NCBI GenBank assembly: GCA_046348585.1
Contig: JAXMDZ010000014.1
Span: forward strand, 16,458 to 80,457
Length of the DNA: 64,000 bases
Source: JADZAI01 sp046348585
GTDB taxonomy: Bacteria > Pseudomonadota > Alphaproteobacteria > Micropepsales > Micropepsaceae
Reading direction: 5' to 3'
Positions 19,818 to 30,063 of this stretch are shown here, piece by piece. A program made the translations under genes and the position numbers. Position 1 is the first letter of the stretch, and each line of letters opens with the position of its first letter. A model generated the notes under the pieces. That model had not been told where the DNA came from. It saw only the letters and a program-made list of their open reading frames with translations, and ran no database searches.

Positions 19818-21134
19818 CAGGCGGCCAAGGCGGCTGAACATGCCCGTCTGCGGCGGCGGCGCCTTGATGCGCAGCGCCAGCGGCCGGTCGATCAGCGGAT
19901 AGCCGGAGTCCTCGGCTTCGGGCTCGGCCGGTTCGTCGGCCTCCACGAAGCCTGACACCGGCACGCGCTGGGCGGCGCGTTGCAGCTTGGGACGCTCGAT
20001 CATGCCGGCATGCAGCGGGGCCGAGGTCTCCAGCGCATTCAGCTCCTCGCCGTCGAGGGCCATGTCGTCGGACGGATCGAGATCGACCGGGCCTTCGTCG
20101 GATGCGACGTGCGCCGCCTCGTGCGTATCGTCGTCGAAATCGACGTCCAGCGCCTCGTCGTCCTCGATGTCGCCGAAGTCGAAACCGCTGGTGGCCGGGC
20201 GCAGCTGCTCGACAAGCTTGGGCGGCGGCGGGGGCGGCGCGACGGCGGCCTCGCGCACCGGCGGCGGCTCGGCGGACGGCGGCACGAGCTTGACCAGCCG
20301 CGGACGCGGACGGGGCAGGGGCGTGGCGGCGGCCGGATCGGCCTCCTCGCCGCGCCAGGCGCCGTCCCAGGCGAGCAGTTCGGCGAGCGGCAGCGGCTTC
20401 AGCACCATCGAGCCCTGGACGGCGTCGAAGCCGAGCCGGACGAGGGCCTGAAGCGTGCGCTCCTTCTCGACGCCCACGGCGACCGAGTGCATGCCGTTGC
20501 GCTGGGCGAAGGCGAGGCGGCGGGCGATGCGTCCGCCGTCCACCTTGCGGGCGATTTCGGCGAAGCGGAGGATCGCCGCACCGCCGACCTTGATCTCGGA
20601 GAAGAGTTCCGGCCATGCCTCGGCGGCTTCGACCGGAAGGCCCGCGCCGCTGTCGAGCGCCACATGGCAACCCATGGCCTTCAGCCGCTCCAGCGCCTGG
20701 TGCACGTCGCGGCCGGCGTCGATCAGCGCCGACTCCGGCGCTTCGACGATGAGGTCGGCGGCCCCGGCATCCGATCCCTGCAGGGCGGCGGCGATGACGT
20801 CGGGGGCGACCCCGGTCTTCAGGTCGGCCGCGCCGAGATTGATCGAGACCCGCCAGTCATAGCCCGAAACCCTCAGCGCCCGCGCCGCCTCCAGCGCCAG
20901 CCGCGCCACGGCGTCGAGCAGGCGGGGGCTTTCGGCATAGGCGTCGATGGCCGGCAGGAAGAGCTGCGGCGTCATGGTGCCGAGCCGGGGGTGGTCCCAG
21001 CGGACGAAGGCTTCGGCCGCCGCGACGGCGCCGGTCGCGATGTCGATCTGCGGCTGCAGGACGATGGAAAACTCGCGTTCCGCGAACGCCCGGTCGATGT
21101 CGGTCTTGGTCAACGTCATGGATTTGGCGAACAT
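19806..21134 (-). CDS. EAL-domain protein, probably catalytically degenerate
   Basis: 442 aa. Residues about 12-250 form an EAL domain (FSIVLQPQIDIATG, then AAAEAFVRWDHP). Key residues of active c-di-GMP phosphodiesterases are partly altered: EAL reads EAF, the DDFGTG loop reads LDSGAG, and IKID reads IKVG; E in VEAPES and N in SINLG remain. It may therefore bind c-di-GMP, or act as an adaptor, without cleaving it. The C-terminal 190 residues are Pro- and acid-rich and disordered, ending in a basic FSRLGRLLGR tail. A second Met at residue 7 is an alternative start. Confidence 0.82.
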   Translation of the reverse strand: MFAKSMTLTKTDIDRAFAEREFSIVLQPQIDIATGAVAAAEAFVRWDHPRLGTMTPQLFLPAIDAYAESPRLLDAVARLALEAARALRVSGYDWRVSINLGAADLKTGVAPDVIAAALQGSDAGAADLIVEAPESALIDAGRDVHQALERLKAMGCHVALDSGAGLPVEAAEAWPELFSEIKVGGAAILRFAEIARKVDGGRIARRLAFAQRNGMHSVAVGVEKERTLQALVRLGFDAVQGSMVLKPLPLAELLAWDGAWRGEEADPAAATPLPRPRPRLVKLVPPSAEPPPVREAAVAPPPPPPKLVEQLRPATSGFDFGDIEDDEALDVDFDDDTHEAAHVASDEGPVDLDPSDDMALDGEELNALETSAPLHAGMIERPKLQRAAQRVPVSGFVEADEPAEPEAEDSGYPLIDRPLALRIKAPPPQTGMFSRLGRLLGR

Positions 21135-21248
21135 GGCGGCGGCCGCTCCGTTGGGCTATGCGTGGTGATGCGATCGTGGCGGCCGCCCGTTAGGATGGCA
21201 CCAAGGCTCCGGACAAAAAGAACACCTAATTTTCGGAAAGTTATCTCC

Positions 21249-22052
21249 ATGACATCGACCGACCAGACCGCACGCCCCCCGGCGCGCATCGTTCCCGCCG
21301 CCACAATTCTGCTCGTGCGCGACGGCGCGGCGGGGCTGGAGGTCTTCATGGTGAAGCGCCATCACCAGATCGACTTCGCCTCGGGGGCGCTGGTCTTTCC
21401 GGGCGGCAAGCTCGCCCCCGGCGACAGCGATCCGGCGCTGCGGGCCTATTGCGACGGCGCGGACGGTTTCGATAATTCCGAACTGGCTTTGGCCGCCTGC
21501 GCGATCCGCGAGGCGTTCGAGGAAAGCGGCATCCTGCTCGCCCGCAAGGCCGGGGCGTCCGATCTGCTGAGCGCCGCGGATGCGGAATCGCTAGGCGTCC
21601 ACCGCGACGCGCTCAACGCCGAGAAGCTGCCGCTCGCGCAGTTCCTCGCCGATCACGGGCTGCGCCTCGCGCTCGACCGGCTGGTGCGTTTCGCGCGCTG
21701 GGTGACGCCCGACATGATGCCCAAGCGGTTCGACACCTGGTTCTTCATCGCCGCGACGCCCGAGGGCCAGCTCGGCGTCCATGACGGACACGAAAGCGTC
21801 GATTCCGAATGGGTGACGCCCGAGGGCGCGATCGCCGAGCCGGACCGCTGGACCGTCATCTTCCCGACGCGGATGAACCTGCTGAAGCTCGGCCGCTCGG
21901 CGACCGTCGCCGAGGCGCTCGCCGCCGCCGCGTCGTCGCCCATCGTCACGGTGACGCCCTGGGTGGAGCCGCGCGAGGGCGGGGCGGTGCTGCGCATCCA
22001 GCCGGACGCCGGCTACGGCGATCCGCAGGAGCCGCTGTCGAACGTCAGATAG
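21249..22052 (+). CDS. Nudix hydrolase (NUDT19/RP2-like)
   Basis: 267 aa. It begins with a Nudix fold (ATILLVRDGAAGLEVFMVKRH). The Nudix box is split: GALVFPGGKLAPGDSD near residues 46-61, and REAFEESG at 87-94, with an insertion between. That is the layout of the NUDT7/8/19 group acting on CoA-type or other nucleoside diphosphates. The start is the ATG at 21249, preceded by a weak GGAAAG. It is divergent from the EAL gene. Confidence 0.83.
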   Translation: MTSTDQTARPPARIVPAATILLVRDGAAGLEVFMVKRHHQIDFASGALVFPGGKLAPGDSDPALRAYCDGADGFDNSELALAACAIREAFEESGILLARKAGASDLLSAADAESLGVHRDALNAEKLPLAQFLADHGLRLALDRLVRFARWVTPDMMPKRFDTWFFIAATPEGQLGVHDGHESVDSEWVTPEGAIAEPDRWTVIFPTRMNLLKLGRSATVAEALAAAASSPIVTVTPWVEPREGGAVLRIQPDAGYGDPQEPLSNVR

Positions 22053-22067
22053 GGCGCGGTCGGCGCC

Positions 22068-22829
22068 TCAGTCGAGGAACTGCTCGGTCAGGATGCGCTC
22101 GTTCAGATTGCGTCCCAGATCGAACATCATCGTCAGGGCGATCGAGCGGTCCTCGGCGATATCGACCTGCACGACGTCGCGCACCTCGACATGGTCGGCG
22201 ACCGCGCTGACCGGGCGCTTGGCCGATTCCAGTACCTCGAAGCGGACCTGCGCCTTGTGCGGCAGCAGCGCGCCGCGCCAGCGGCGCGGCCGGAAGGCGC
22301 TGATCGGGGTCAGCGCCAGAAGCGCGGAATCGATCGGCAGGATCGGTCCGTGGGCGGAGAGATTATAGGCGGTGCTCCCCGCAGGGGTGGAGACCAGCAC
22401 GCCGTCGCAGATCAGTTCGTCCATGCGCGCCTGACCGTCGATCCAGATGCGGATCTTCGCCGCCTGCCGCGTCTGGCGCAGCAGCGAGACCTCGTTGATG
22501 GCGATGGCGCTGTGGCGCGCCCCGTCGGCCGAGGTCGCCCGCATCCGCAAGGGATGGATCACCGCCCGCTCGGCGGTCTCCAGCCGCTCGGCGAGGCCTT
22601 CGGGACGATACTCGTTCATCAGGAAGCCGACCGATCCCAGATTCATGCCGTAGATCGGCCGCCGCGTGCCGATATGGCGGTGCATGGTCTCCAGCATGAA
22701 GCCGTCGCCGCCCAGCGCGACGATGACGTCGGCCTCGTTGTCCGGCGTGTCGCCATAGAGGCTGCGCAGCGTGGCGAGGGCCGCCTGGGCGTCCGGCGAC
22801 GGGCTGGCGGCGAAGGCGATGCGGGTCAT
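22068..22829 (-). CDS. nadK: NAD kinase
   Basis: 253 aa. It phosphorylates NAD to NADP in the cytoplasm. The diagnostic GGDG is present (VALGGDGFMLETMHR, near residue 41), with NEVSLLR and the strongly conserved STPAGSTAYNLSAHGPIL. It lies 3 bases after the stop of moaA on the same strand, so the two genes are probably one transcript. Confidence 0.93.
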   Translation of the reverse strand: MTRIAFAASPSPDAQAALATLRSLYGDTPDNEADVIVALGGDGFMLETMHRHIGTRRPIYGMNLGSVGFLMNEYRPEGLAERLETAERAVIHPLRMRATSADGARHSAIAINEVSLLRQTRQAAKIRIWIDGQARMDELICDGVLVSTPAGSTAYNLSAHGPILPIDSALLALTPISAFRPRRWRGALLPHKAQVRFEVLESAKRPVSAVADHVEVRDVVQVDIAEDRSIALTMMFDLGRNLNERILTEQFLD

Positions 22830-22832
22830 CGT

Positions 22833-23816
22833 TCAGCCGCCCGTCAGCGACATCGGGCGGCTCACGGCGGGGGCGCGGCGGCGGTCGATCACGAAGTCAT
22901 GTCCTTTCGGCTTGCGCCCGATCGCCCGGTCGATGGCGTCCGACAGCAGCGCGTCGTCCGGCGAGGCGCGCAGCGGCCGGCGCAGATCGGCCTCGTCGTC
23001 GCGCCCGAGGCACATATAGAGCGTGCCGGTGCAGGTCAGCCGCACCCGGTTGCAGCTTTCGCAGAAATTATGGGTCATCGGCGTGATGAAGCCGAGCCGC
23101 CCGCCGGTCTCGGCGACATGGACATAGCGCGCCGGACCGGCCGTGCGGTCGGGCAGATCGGTCAGCGTCCAACGCCGCTCAAGACCGGCGCGCACTTCGT
23201 CGAGCGGCAGATAGCTTTCGACGCGCCCCGGAACGTCGCCCACCGGCATCGTCTCGATGAGCGTCAGACCCATGCCTCGCCCGTGCGCCCATTCGATCAG
23301 GTGGGGGAGTTCGGGGGCGTTGGCGTCGCGCAGGGCGACGGTGTTGATCTTGACCTTGAGGCCGGCGGCGAGCGCCGCCTCTATGCCATCCAGCACCTGC
23401 TGTAGGCGGCCCCAGCGGGTGATGCGGGCGAAAAGCGCCTCGTCCAGCGTGTCGAGCGAGACGTTGATCCGCCTGACGCCGGCCGCCGCCAGCGCCCCGG
23501 CATGGCGGGCGAGCTGGCTGCCATTGGTGGTCATCGTCAGTTCATCGAGCGCGCCGGTCTTCAGGTGACGGCCCAGACGCTCGATCAGCCACATCACGTT
23601 CTTGCGGACCAGCGGTTCGCCGCCGGTCAGGCGCAGCTTGCGCACGCCCTTGGCGATGAAGACCGAACAGAGCCGGTCCAGCTCCTCCAGCGTCAGCAGG
23701 TCGGCCTTGGGCAGGAAGGTCGTGTCTTCCGCCATGCAATAGGTGCAGCGGAAATCGCAGCGATCGGTCACGCTGACGCGCAGATAGGTGATGTCGCGGC
23801 CGAACGGGTCGATCAT
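22833..23816 (-). CDS. moaA: GTP 3',8-cyclase (molybdenum cofactor biosynthesis)
   Basis: 327 aa radical SAM enzyme making the first pterin intermediate of molybdopterin from GTP. The N-terminal cluster motif is CDFRCTYC (CX3CX2C); the second 4Fe-4S ligands are in FCESCNRVRLTC...YMC (CX2CX13C). It ends in the essential Gly-Gly tail (SLTGG). Adjacent to nadK. Its presence fits the molybdoenzyme gene at 26.6-28.9 kb, which needs this cofactor. Confidence 0.95.
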   Translation of the reverse strand: MIDPFGRDITYLRVSVTDRCDFRCTYCMAEDTTFLPKADLLTLEELDRLCSVFIAKGVRKLRLTGGEPLVRKNVMWLIERLGRHLKTGALDELTMTTNGSQLARHAGALAAAGVRRINVSLDTLDEALFARITRWGRLQQVLDGIEAALAAGLKVKINTVALRDANAPELPHLIEWAHGRGMGLTLIETMPVGDVPGRVESYLPLDEVRAGLERRWTLTDLPDRTAGPARYVHVAETGGRLGFITPMTHNFCESCNRVRLTCTGTLYMCLGRDDEADLRRPLRASPDDALLSDAIDRAIGRKPKGHDFVIDRRRAPAVSRPMSLTGG

Positions 23817-23854
23817 GGCCCCTTATAGCAGAGCGGGGAGGCCCCGGAAGGCGC

Positions 23855-24928
23855 TCAGGCGGCCCGGCGGACGATGGTCTGGCGGGCGTCTTCGCGGGAG
23901 ATCGAGGTGAACACCCCGTCGGCCTTCTGGCGGTCCTGCTGGCTGAGGATGCCCGAGCGGCCGCGCAGCGTTTCGGCCTGCGAGAACAGCGTGGCGAAGA
24001 CCGATTTGTCGATGCCGATGGCCTGGCAGACGAGGGCGAGGGCGGTCGCCTCGCCGGTCTTCAGAAGACGCATGATCGCCTCCACCGGCACGCCGATCAG
24101 CTTGGCGGCGGCGTGCTCGAAGACGTCGAGCTGGCCCTGCGACAACGCCTTGACGGCGAAGCCGGGCTTGAGCTGCCCGGCGGCGTGCAGCTTGGAGACG
24201 AGGCGCTCGGGGCCGCTGGCATGGGTGAGGCGCGCATGGGCCTCGGCGGTCGCCATCGCGATGTCCTTGCGGATCGCGGCGGGGTCGATCTGGAAGCGCT
24301 TGGTGATGAAGCCGTGCAGCGCCTCGGAGACGAAGCCGCACATGCGCTCGGCGAGATCGGGCTGGAGTTCGGGGCGGGCGAGCACGCCCTCCTGCAATTC
24401 CACATGCTCGCGCGACCGCTCGGCGAGGCGCTCCATCGTCTCGTCGGCGATCCGGGCGCGCTGGTTGCGCACCAGGGCGAGCAGCACCTCGGGGGCCGAA
24501 CTTTCGGCCAGCGAGGCGGCGAGGCGCGGCGTCACGTCCGGCCGCTCGGCGATGACTTTCTGGTGCAGATGCGAGGCCGCGTTCACGACGTCGATCAGCT
24601 CGTCCTCGCTGAGCAGCGTGGAGCGTTCGAGCACCGACTGCGCGACCTCGATGCGGTCGTTGGCGAGCAGCAGGATCAGATCGTGCGGGGCGTCGTCGAT
24701 TTCGGCGATGCGTTCGGCGAGCGCGTGGCGGACCTCCATTTCCACCTGGCGCGTGAGCTGGCGCATGATGGCGTTGAGGAGGTCGCGTTCAGAGGTGCTG
24801 AAGCCCCCCGAACGGGTTTCCATCAGCGTGGCGATGGAGAGGTAGAGTTGCGACCGGCTGTCCGCGGAACCCGAATGGGCCAACGATACCAGTCTGCTGA
24901 TCTCGGGATCAATTCCGCCCGCCGACAC
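23855..24928 (-). CDS. DUF2336 protein
   Basis: 357 aa, entirely helical by appearance, with a HEAT-like series of short helices (DVTPRLAASLAESSAPEVLLALVRNQRARI..ETMERLAERSREH). DUF2336 proteins are largely restricted to Alphaproteobacteria and have no proven function; some occur with flagellar or regulatory genes. The start is GTG (MSAGGIDPEISRL) with a weak ribosome site. It is divergent from glpK. Confidence 0.82.
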   Translation of the reverse strand: MSAGGIDPEISRLVSLAHSGSADSRSQLYLSIATLMETRSGGFSTSERDLLNAIMRQLTRQVEMEVRHALAERIAEIDDAPHDLILLLANDRIEVAQSVLERSTLLSEDELIDVVNAASHLHQKVIAERPDVTPRLAASLAESSAPEVLLALVRNQRARIADETMERLAERSREHVELQEGVLARPELQPDLAERMCGFVSEALHGFITKRFQIDPAAIRKDIAMATAEAHARLTHASGPERLVSKLHAAGQLKPGFAVKALSQGQLDVFEHAAAKLIGVPVEAIMRLLKTGEATALALVCQAIGIDKSVFATLFSQAETLRGRSGILSQQDRQKADGVFTSISREDARQTIVRRAA

Positions 24929-25010
24929 GTCGCTTACCCTAACTGCGGTTGGAAATGTGCCGCATTCGGCCTTAAATCCCGGTTAAATCGTGCCGGGGGC
25001 GTCAACATAA

Positions 25011-26525
<1,515 letters not shown>

Positions 26526-26611
26526 CGCCGCCCCGAGGCGCGGCTTGCGCGCCCGGCCCCGCCTCCTACATTGAAGATGCTCCGCACCGCTTCGACCCAA
26601 AGGGTATCGCC

Positions 26612-28942
26612 ATGAAATTCGGCATGGGCCAGTCCGTTCGCCGCACCGAGGACCTCCGTCTGGTCACCGGCCACGGCAGCTATACCGACGATGTCGAACT
26701 GCCCGGTCAGGCCTATGCCTTTCTGGTGCGCAGCCCCTACGCCCATGCGCGGCTGGGAACGGTCGACGTGTCGGCGGCGCGCGAGGCCCCCGGCGTGCTC
26801 GCCGCCTTCACCTTCGAGGACATCGAGGCGATGGGGGCGGGACGGCTGACCTGCCTCGCGCCGCTCAAGGGCCGCGACGGCGAACCGTTCAGGGGCTCGG
26901 AGCAGCCCTTCCTCGCGCACGGCAAGGTGCGCTTCGTCGGCGAGGCGGTGGCGATGATCGTCGCCGAGACCTATGCCCAAGCGAAGGACGCGGGCGATCT
27001 CGTCGTCGTCGATTACGATCCGCTGGATGCGGTCGGCACGCTGGAGGCGGTCGAGCAGGGCGCGGGCATCACGATCTGGGACTGCGCGCCCGACAATCTC
27101 TGCCTCGACTGGGCGGGCGGCGACGAGGCGGCGGTCGATGCGGCCTTCGCGGCGGCGGCGCATACCGCCTCGATCGACCTGGTGCAGAACCGCATCGTCT
27201 GCAACGCGATGGAGCCGCGCGCCGCCAACGGCGCCTACGACCCCGCGCAAGACCTTTACACGCTGCGGACCTCGACCCAGGGCGTCGCCGGGGCGCGCGA
27301 CCGCGTCGCGCTGTTCCTCAAGCACCCCAAGGAAAAGGTCCACGTCATCACCGAGGATGTCGGCGGCGGCTTCGGGATGAAGAACTTCATCTATCCCGAG
27401 CAATTGCTGGTGCTGCTGGCGGCGAAGGCGACCGGGCGTCCGGTCAAGTGGACCGGCGAGCGCAGCGAGGGCTTCCAGGCGGACGCCGACGGCCGCGACA
27501 TGCGCACCCGCGCCGAAGCCGCGCTCGACGCCGACGGCAGGTTGCTGGCGGTGCGCATCACCGGCTCGGGCAATATGGGCGGCTATCTCTCGCAGTTCGC
27601 GGTCTTCATCCCGACGCTGGCGGGCGGGCGGATCTTCGGCGGCGTCTACCGGGTCCCCGCGCTCTTCGCCAACATCAAGTGCTGGTACACGAACACTGGG
27701 CCTATCGACGCCTATCGCGGGGCCGGGCGGCCGGAAGCCGCCTATCTGATGGAGCGGCTGATGGACCGCTGCGCGGCGGCGGCCGGGCTCGATCCGGTCG
27801 AGATCCGGCGGCGCAATCTGCTGGAGCCCGGCGATCTGCCGCGGAGCAACTGGGCCGGGATCGCGTTCGATTCCGGTCTCTTCCACCGCAATCTCGAACT
27901 GGCGCTGGAGAAGGCCGACTACGCGAGTTTCGAGGCGCGGCGCGCGGCGGCGGCGGCCAAGGGCAAGCTGCGCGGCTTCGGCGTCGCCTATTACGTCGAG
28001 ATCACGGCGGGCGGCGGCAAGGAACCGGCGGTCATCCGCTTCAACGACAATGGCGGCGTCGATGTCTATCTCGGCACGCAGTCGAACGGGCAGGGGCACG
28101 AGACGAGCTTCGCGCAGATCGTCGCCGAACGGCTGGGCGTGCCGTTCGAATCCGTCACCGTCCGCCAGGGCGACAGCTTCCGCGACATCGACGGCGGCGG
28201 CACCGGCGGCTCGCGCTCGCTGCACATGTCGGGCGGGGCGATCCTGTCGGCCTCCGACGAGGTGATCGCCAAGGGCAAGCTCGCCGCCAGCCATGTGCTG
28301 GAGGCCGCGCCCGCCGACATCGAGTTCGCCGTGGTCGAAGGCAAGGGCGGCCAGTTCGCCATCGCCGGCACCGACCGCACGGTTTCCATCGGCGAAGTCG
28401 CCCAGGCGGCGAAGCGCCAGCCCATCGAAGGGCTGGAGGACGGCATCGACGCCACCTCGACCTATCAGTCGACCAACTCGACCTTTCCCAATGGCGCGCA
28501 TCTGTGCGAGGTGGAGATCGACCCCGAAACCGGCGTCACGCGGATCGAGCGCTACACCGTGGTCGACGATTTCGGCCGCGTCATCAATCCGATGATCGTC
28601 GCCGGACAGGTGCATGGCGGCATCGTCCAGGGCATCGGCCAGGCGCTGATCGAGAACTGCGTCTATGACGCCGAGAGCGGGCAGCTTCTGACCGGCTCGT
28701 TCATGGACTACGGCATGCCGCGCGCCGACGACGTGCCCAATTTCGACCTGACCTTCTGCGAGGACGCGCCCAGCCCCTCCAACCCGCTGGGCGTCAAGGG
28801 CTGCGGCGAGGCCGGCACGGTCGGCGCGCTGGCCGCCGTGATGAACGCGGTCGCCGACGCGGTGAAGGTGCGCGGGATCGACCATATCGACATGCCGGCC
28901 ACGCCCCTGCGGGTGTGGGAGGCGCTCCAGTCGGCGGCCTAG
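26612..28942 (+). CDS. xanthine dehydrogenase/CO dehydrogenase-type molybdenum-binding subunit (CoxL form II-like)
   Basis: 776 aa. It resembles the molybdopterin-binding large subunit of the xanthine oxidase family. Visible motifs are GGGFGMKNF (near residue 250), AYRGAGRPEAAYLMERLMD (the AYRGAGR form typical of CoxL form II rather than the AYXCSFR of true CO dehydrogenase), and KGCGEAGTVGALAA with the catalytic glutamate near the C-terminus. Such enzymes normally act with FAD and 2Fe-2S subunits; neither is adjacent. The start is the ATG at 26612 after AAAGGG; the longer frame upstream is spurious. Substrate unknown. Confidence 0.9.
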   Translation: MKFGMGQSVRRTEDLRLVTGHGSYTDDVELPGQAYAFLVRSPYAHARLGTVDVSAAREAPGVLAAFTFEDIEAMGAGRLTCLAPLKGRDGEPFRGSEQPFLAHGKVRFVGEAVAMIVAETYAQAKDAGDLVVVDYDPLDAVGTLEAVEQGAGITIWDCAPDNLCLDWAGGDEAAVDAAFAAAAHTASIDLVQNRIVCNAMEPRAANGAYDPAQDLYTLRTSTQGVAGARDRVALFLKHPKEKVHVITEDVGGGFGMKNFIYPEQLLVLLAAKATGRPVKWTGERSEGFQADADGRDMRTRAEAALDADGRLLAVRITGSGNMGGYLSQFAVFIPTLAGGRIFGGVYRVPALFANIKCWYTNTGPIDAYRGAGRPEAAYLMERLMDRCAAAAGLDPVEIRRRNLLEPGDLPRSNWAGIAFDSGLFHRNLELALEKADYASFEARRAAAAAKGKLRGFGVAYYVEITAGGGKEPAVIRFNDNGGVDVYLGTQSNGQGHETSFAQIVAERLGVPFESVTVRQGDSFRDIDGGGTGGSRSLHMSGGAILSASDEVIAKGKLAASHVLEAAPADIEFAVVEGKGGQFAIAGTDRTVSIGEVAQAAKRQPIEGLEDGIDATSTYQSTNSTFPNGAHLCEVEIDPETGVTRIERYTVVDDFGRVINPMIVAGQVHGGIVQGIGQALIENCVYDAESGQLLTGSFMDYGMPRADDVPNFDLTFCEDAPSPSNPLGVKGCGEAGTVGALAAVMNAVADAVKVRGIDHIDMPATPLRVWEALQSAA

Positions 28943-28956
28943 CGGGGAGGCGGATC

Positions 28957-29328
28957 ATGCGCTTGGGGTTCATTCTGGCCGGGGCGCTGGCGGCGCTGAC
29001 GGCCTGCGCCTCGCCGCCGCCACCGGTGGAGACGGCGGGACCGGCGATGGCCGAGCCCACGGACGCGGCGAGCTGCAAGGCGGCGGGTGGCGACTGGCAC
29101 CCGGTCGGCTTGCTGCAGGCGGAGGCCTGCGAGATCCCCTATCCCGACGCCGGCAAGGTCTGCACCGACAACGACCAGTGCGCCGGCCAGTGCTGGGCCG
29201 AGGGCGTCTCGCCCTTCGAAGAGGCGGGGCAGAAGGGCACCGGCCGCTGCCAGCCGACCAACATGCCGTTCGGCTGCCATTCCGACCTCGTCGGCGGCAT
29301 CGTCCAGCCCGGTCTCTGCGTCGATTGA
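28957..29328 (+). CDS. cysteine-rich lipoprotein of unknown function
   Basis: 123 aa. Lipobox LTAC (residues 14-17) follows MRLGFILAGALAA. The mature part has eight cysteines after the lipid-anchored one (SCKAAGGDW, EACEIPYPDAGKVCTDNDQCAGQCW, RCQP, GCHS, LCVD), suggesting disulfides in the periplasm. It is a recognisable but unnamed family. The start is the ATG at 28957 with a strong GGGGAGG ribosome site. Its role beside the molybdoenzyme gene is unknown. Confidence 0.78.
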   Translation: MRLGFILAGALAALTACASPPPPVETAGPAMAEPTDAASCKAAGGDWHPVGLLQAEACEIPYPDAGKVCTDNDQCAGQCWAEGVSPFEEAGQKGTGRCQPTNMPFGCHSDLVGGIVQPGLCVD

Positions 29329-29371
29329 ACCCGGCCGGGCCCGCCGGACTGGATTGACTCCGGCCGCCGCC

Positions 29372-29386
29372 CTGACAGTCTGTCAG
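29372..29386. promoter_or_regulatory. perfect palindrome overlapping TetR gene start; probable operator
   Basis: CTGACAG, T, CTGTCAG ends 2 bases before the ATG of the TetR gene. TTGACT lies at 29354-29359. A regulator bound here would block its own promoter. There is no room for a ribosome site between the palindrome and the ATG, so the mRNA may be leaderless. Confidence 0.6.
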
Positions 29387-29388
29387 CA

Positions 29389-30003
29389 ATGACTGTCGTA
29401 CCCCTCATCCAGGCGGACGGCGCACCCCGCGCCCGCCGCTCCCAGGACTCGCGCGCCCGCCTGCTGGCGGCGGCCCGCAAGCTCTTCGTCGAACGCGGCT
29501 ATCACGCGACCCGCCCGCAGGACATTTCCCGCGAGGCCGGGCTCGGTCATGGCACGTTCTATCTGCATTTCGCCGACAAGCGGGCCTGCTTCCTCGCCTT
29601 CAGCGAGGAGGCGCAGGCGGAGCTGGAAGCCTACACCCAGCCCCGCCTGAAAGAGGCCGAGGACGTCGAGGGCGCGGTGCGCGGTTCGCTGGAGGCGATC
29701 TTCGAGTATTCGCACGCCCAGCCCGGCGTGCTCGTCGCCGCGATGGCCGACGCCGCCGTCATCGCCGCCGGGGACGCCCGCACCGACACGCTGGTCGATC
29801 GCTGGGCCTCGCACTGGGCGGCGCTGCTGCGCAAGCCCGCCGACGAAGGCGGGCAGGCGCTGGACGCGGCCGACGCCGGCCTCGTCGGCGCGGCCATCGT
29901 CGGCATCATCCACGAGGGCGCCGCCTACGCCCATCGCCACGGCAAGCCGCCCGAGGCGACCATCGATCTGCTGACGCGCCTGATCCTCAAGGCGCTCACC
30001 TAG
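29389..30003 (+). CDS. TetR family transcriptional regulator
   Basis: 204 aa. The N-terminal DNA-binding domain (residues about 18-64) reads RARLLAAARKLFVERGYHATRPQDISREAGLGHGTFYLHFADK, a standard TetR helix-turn-helix. The C-terminal helices would bind a small ligand, identity unknown. Directly upstream is the perfect palindrome CTGACAG/CTGTCAG, a likely autoregulatory operator. The next gene, an SDR, is 60 bases downstream and on the same strand, so it is a candidate target. Confidence 0.88.
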   Translation: MTVVPLIQADGAPRARRSQDSRARLLAAARKLFVERGYHATRPQDISREAGLGHGTFYLHFADKRACFLAFSEEAQAELEAYTQPRLKEAEDVEGAVRGSLEAIFEYSHAQPGVLVAAMADAAVIAAGDARTDTLVDRWASHWAALLRKPADEGGQALDAADAGLVGAAIVGIIHEGAAYAHRHGKPPEATIDLLTRLILKALT

Positions 30004-30063
30004 CGGGCGCGCGCGCCGCGCCACACGATCACCTCAACGAAAAAACGGAAACGCAGGACGGAT

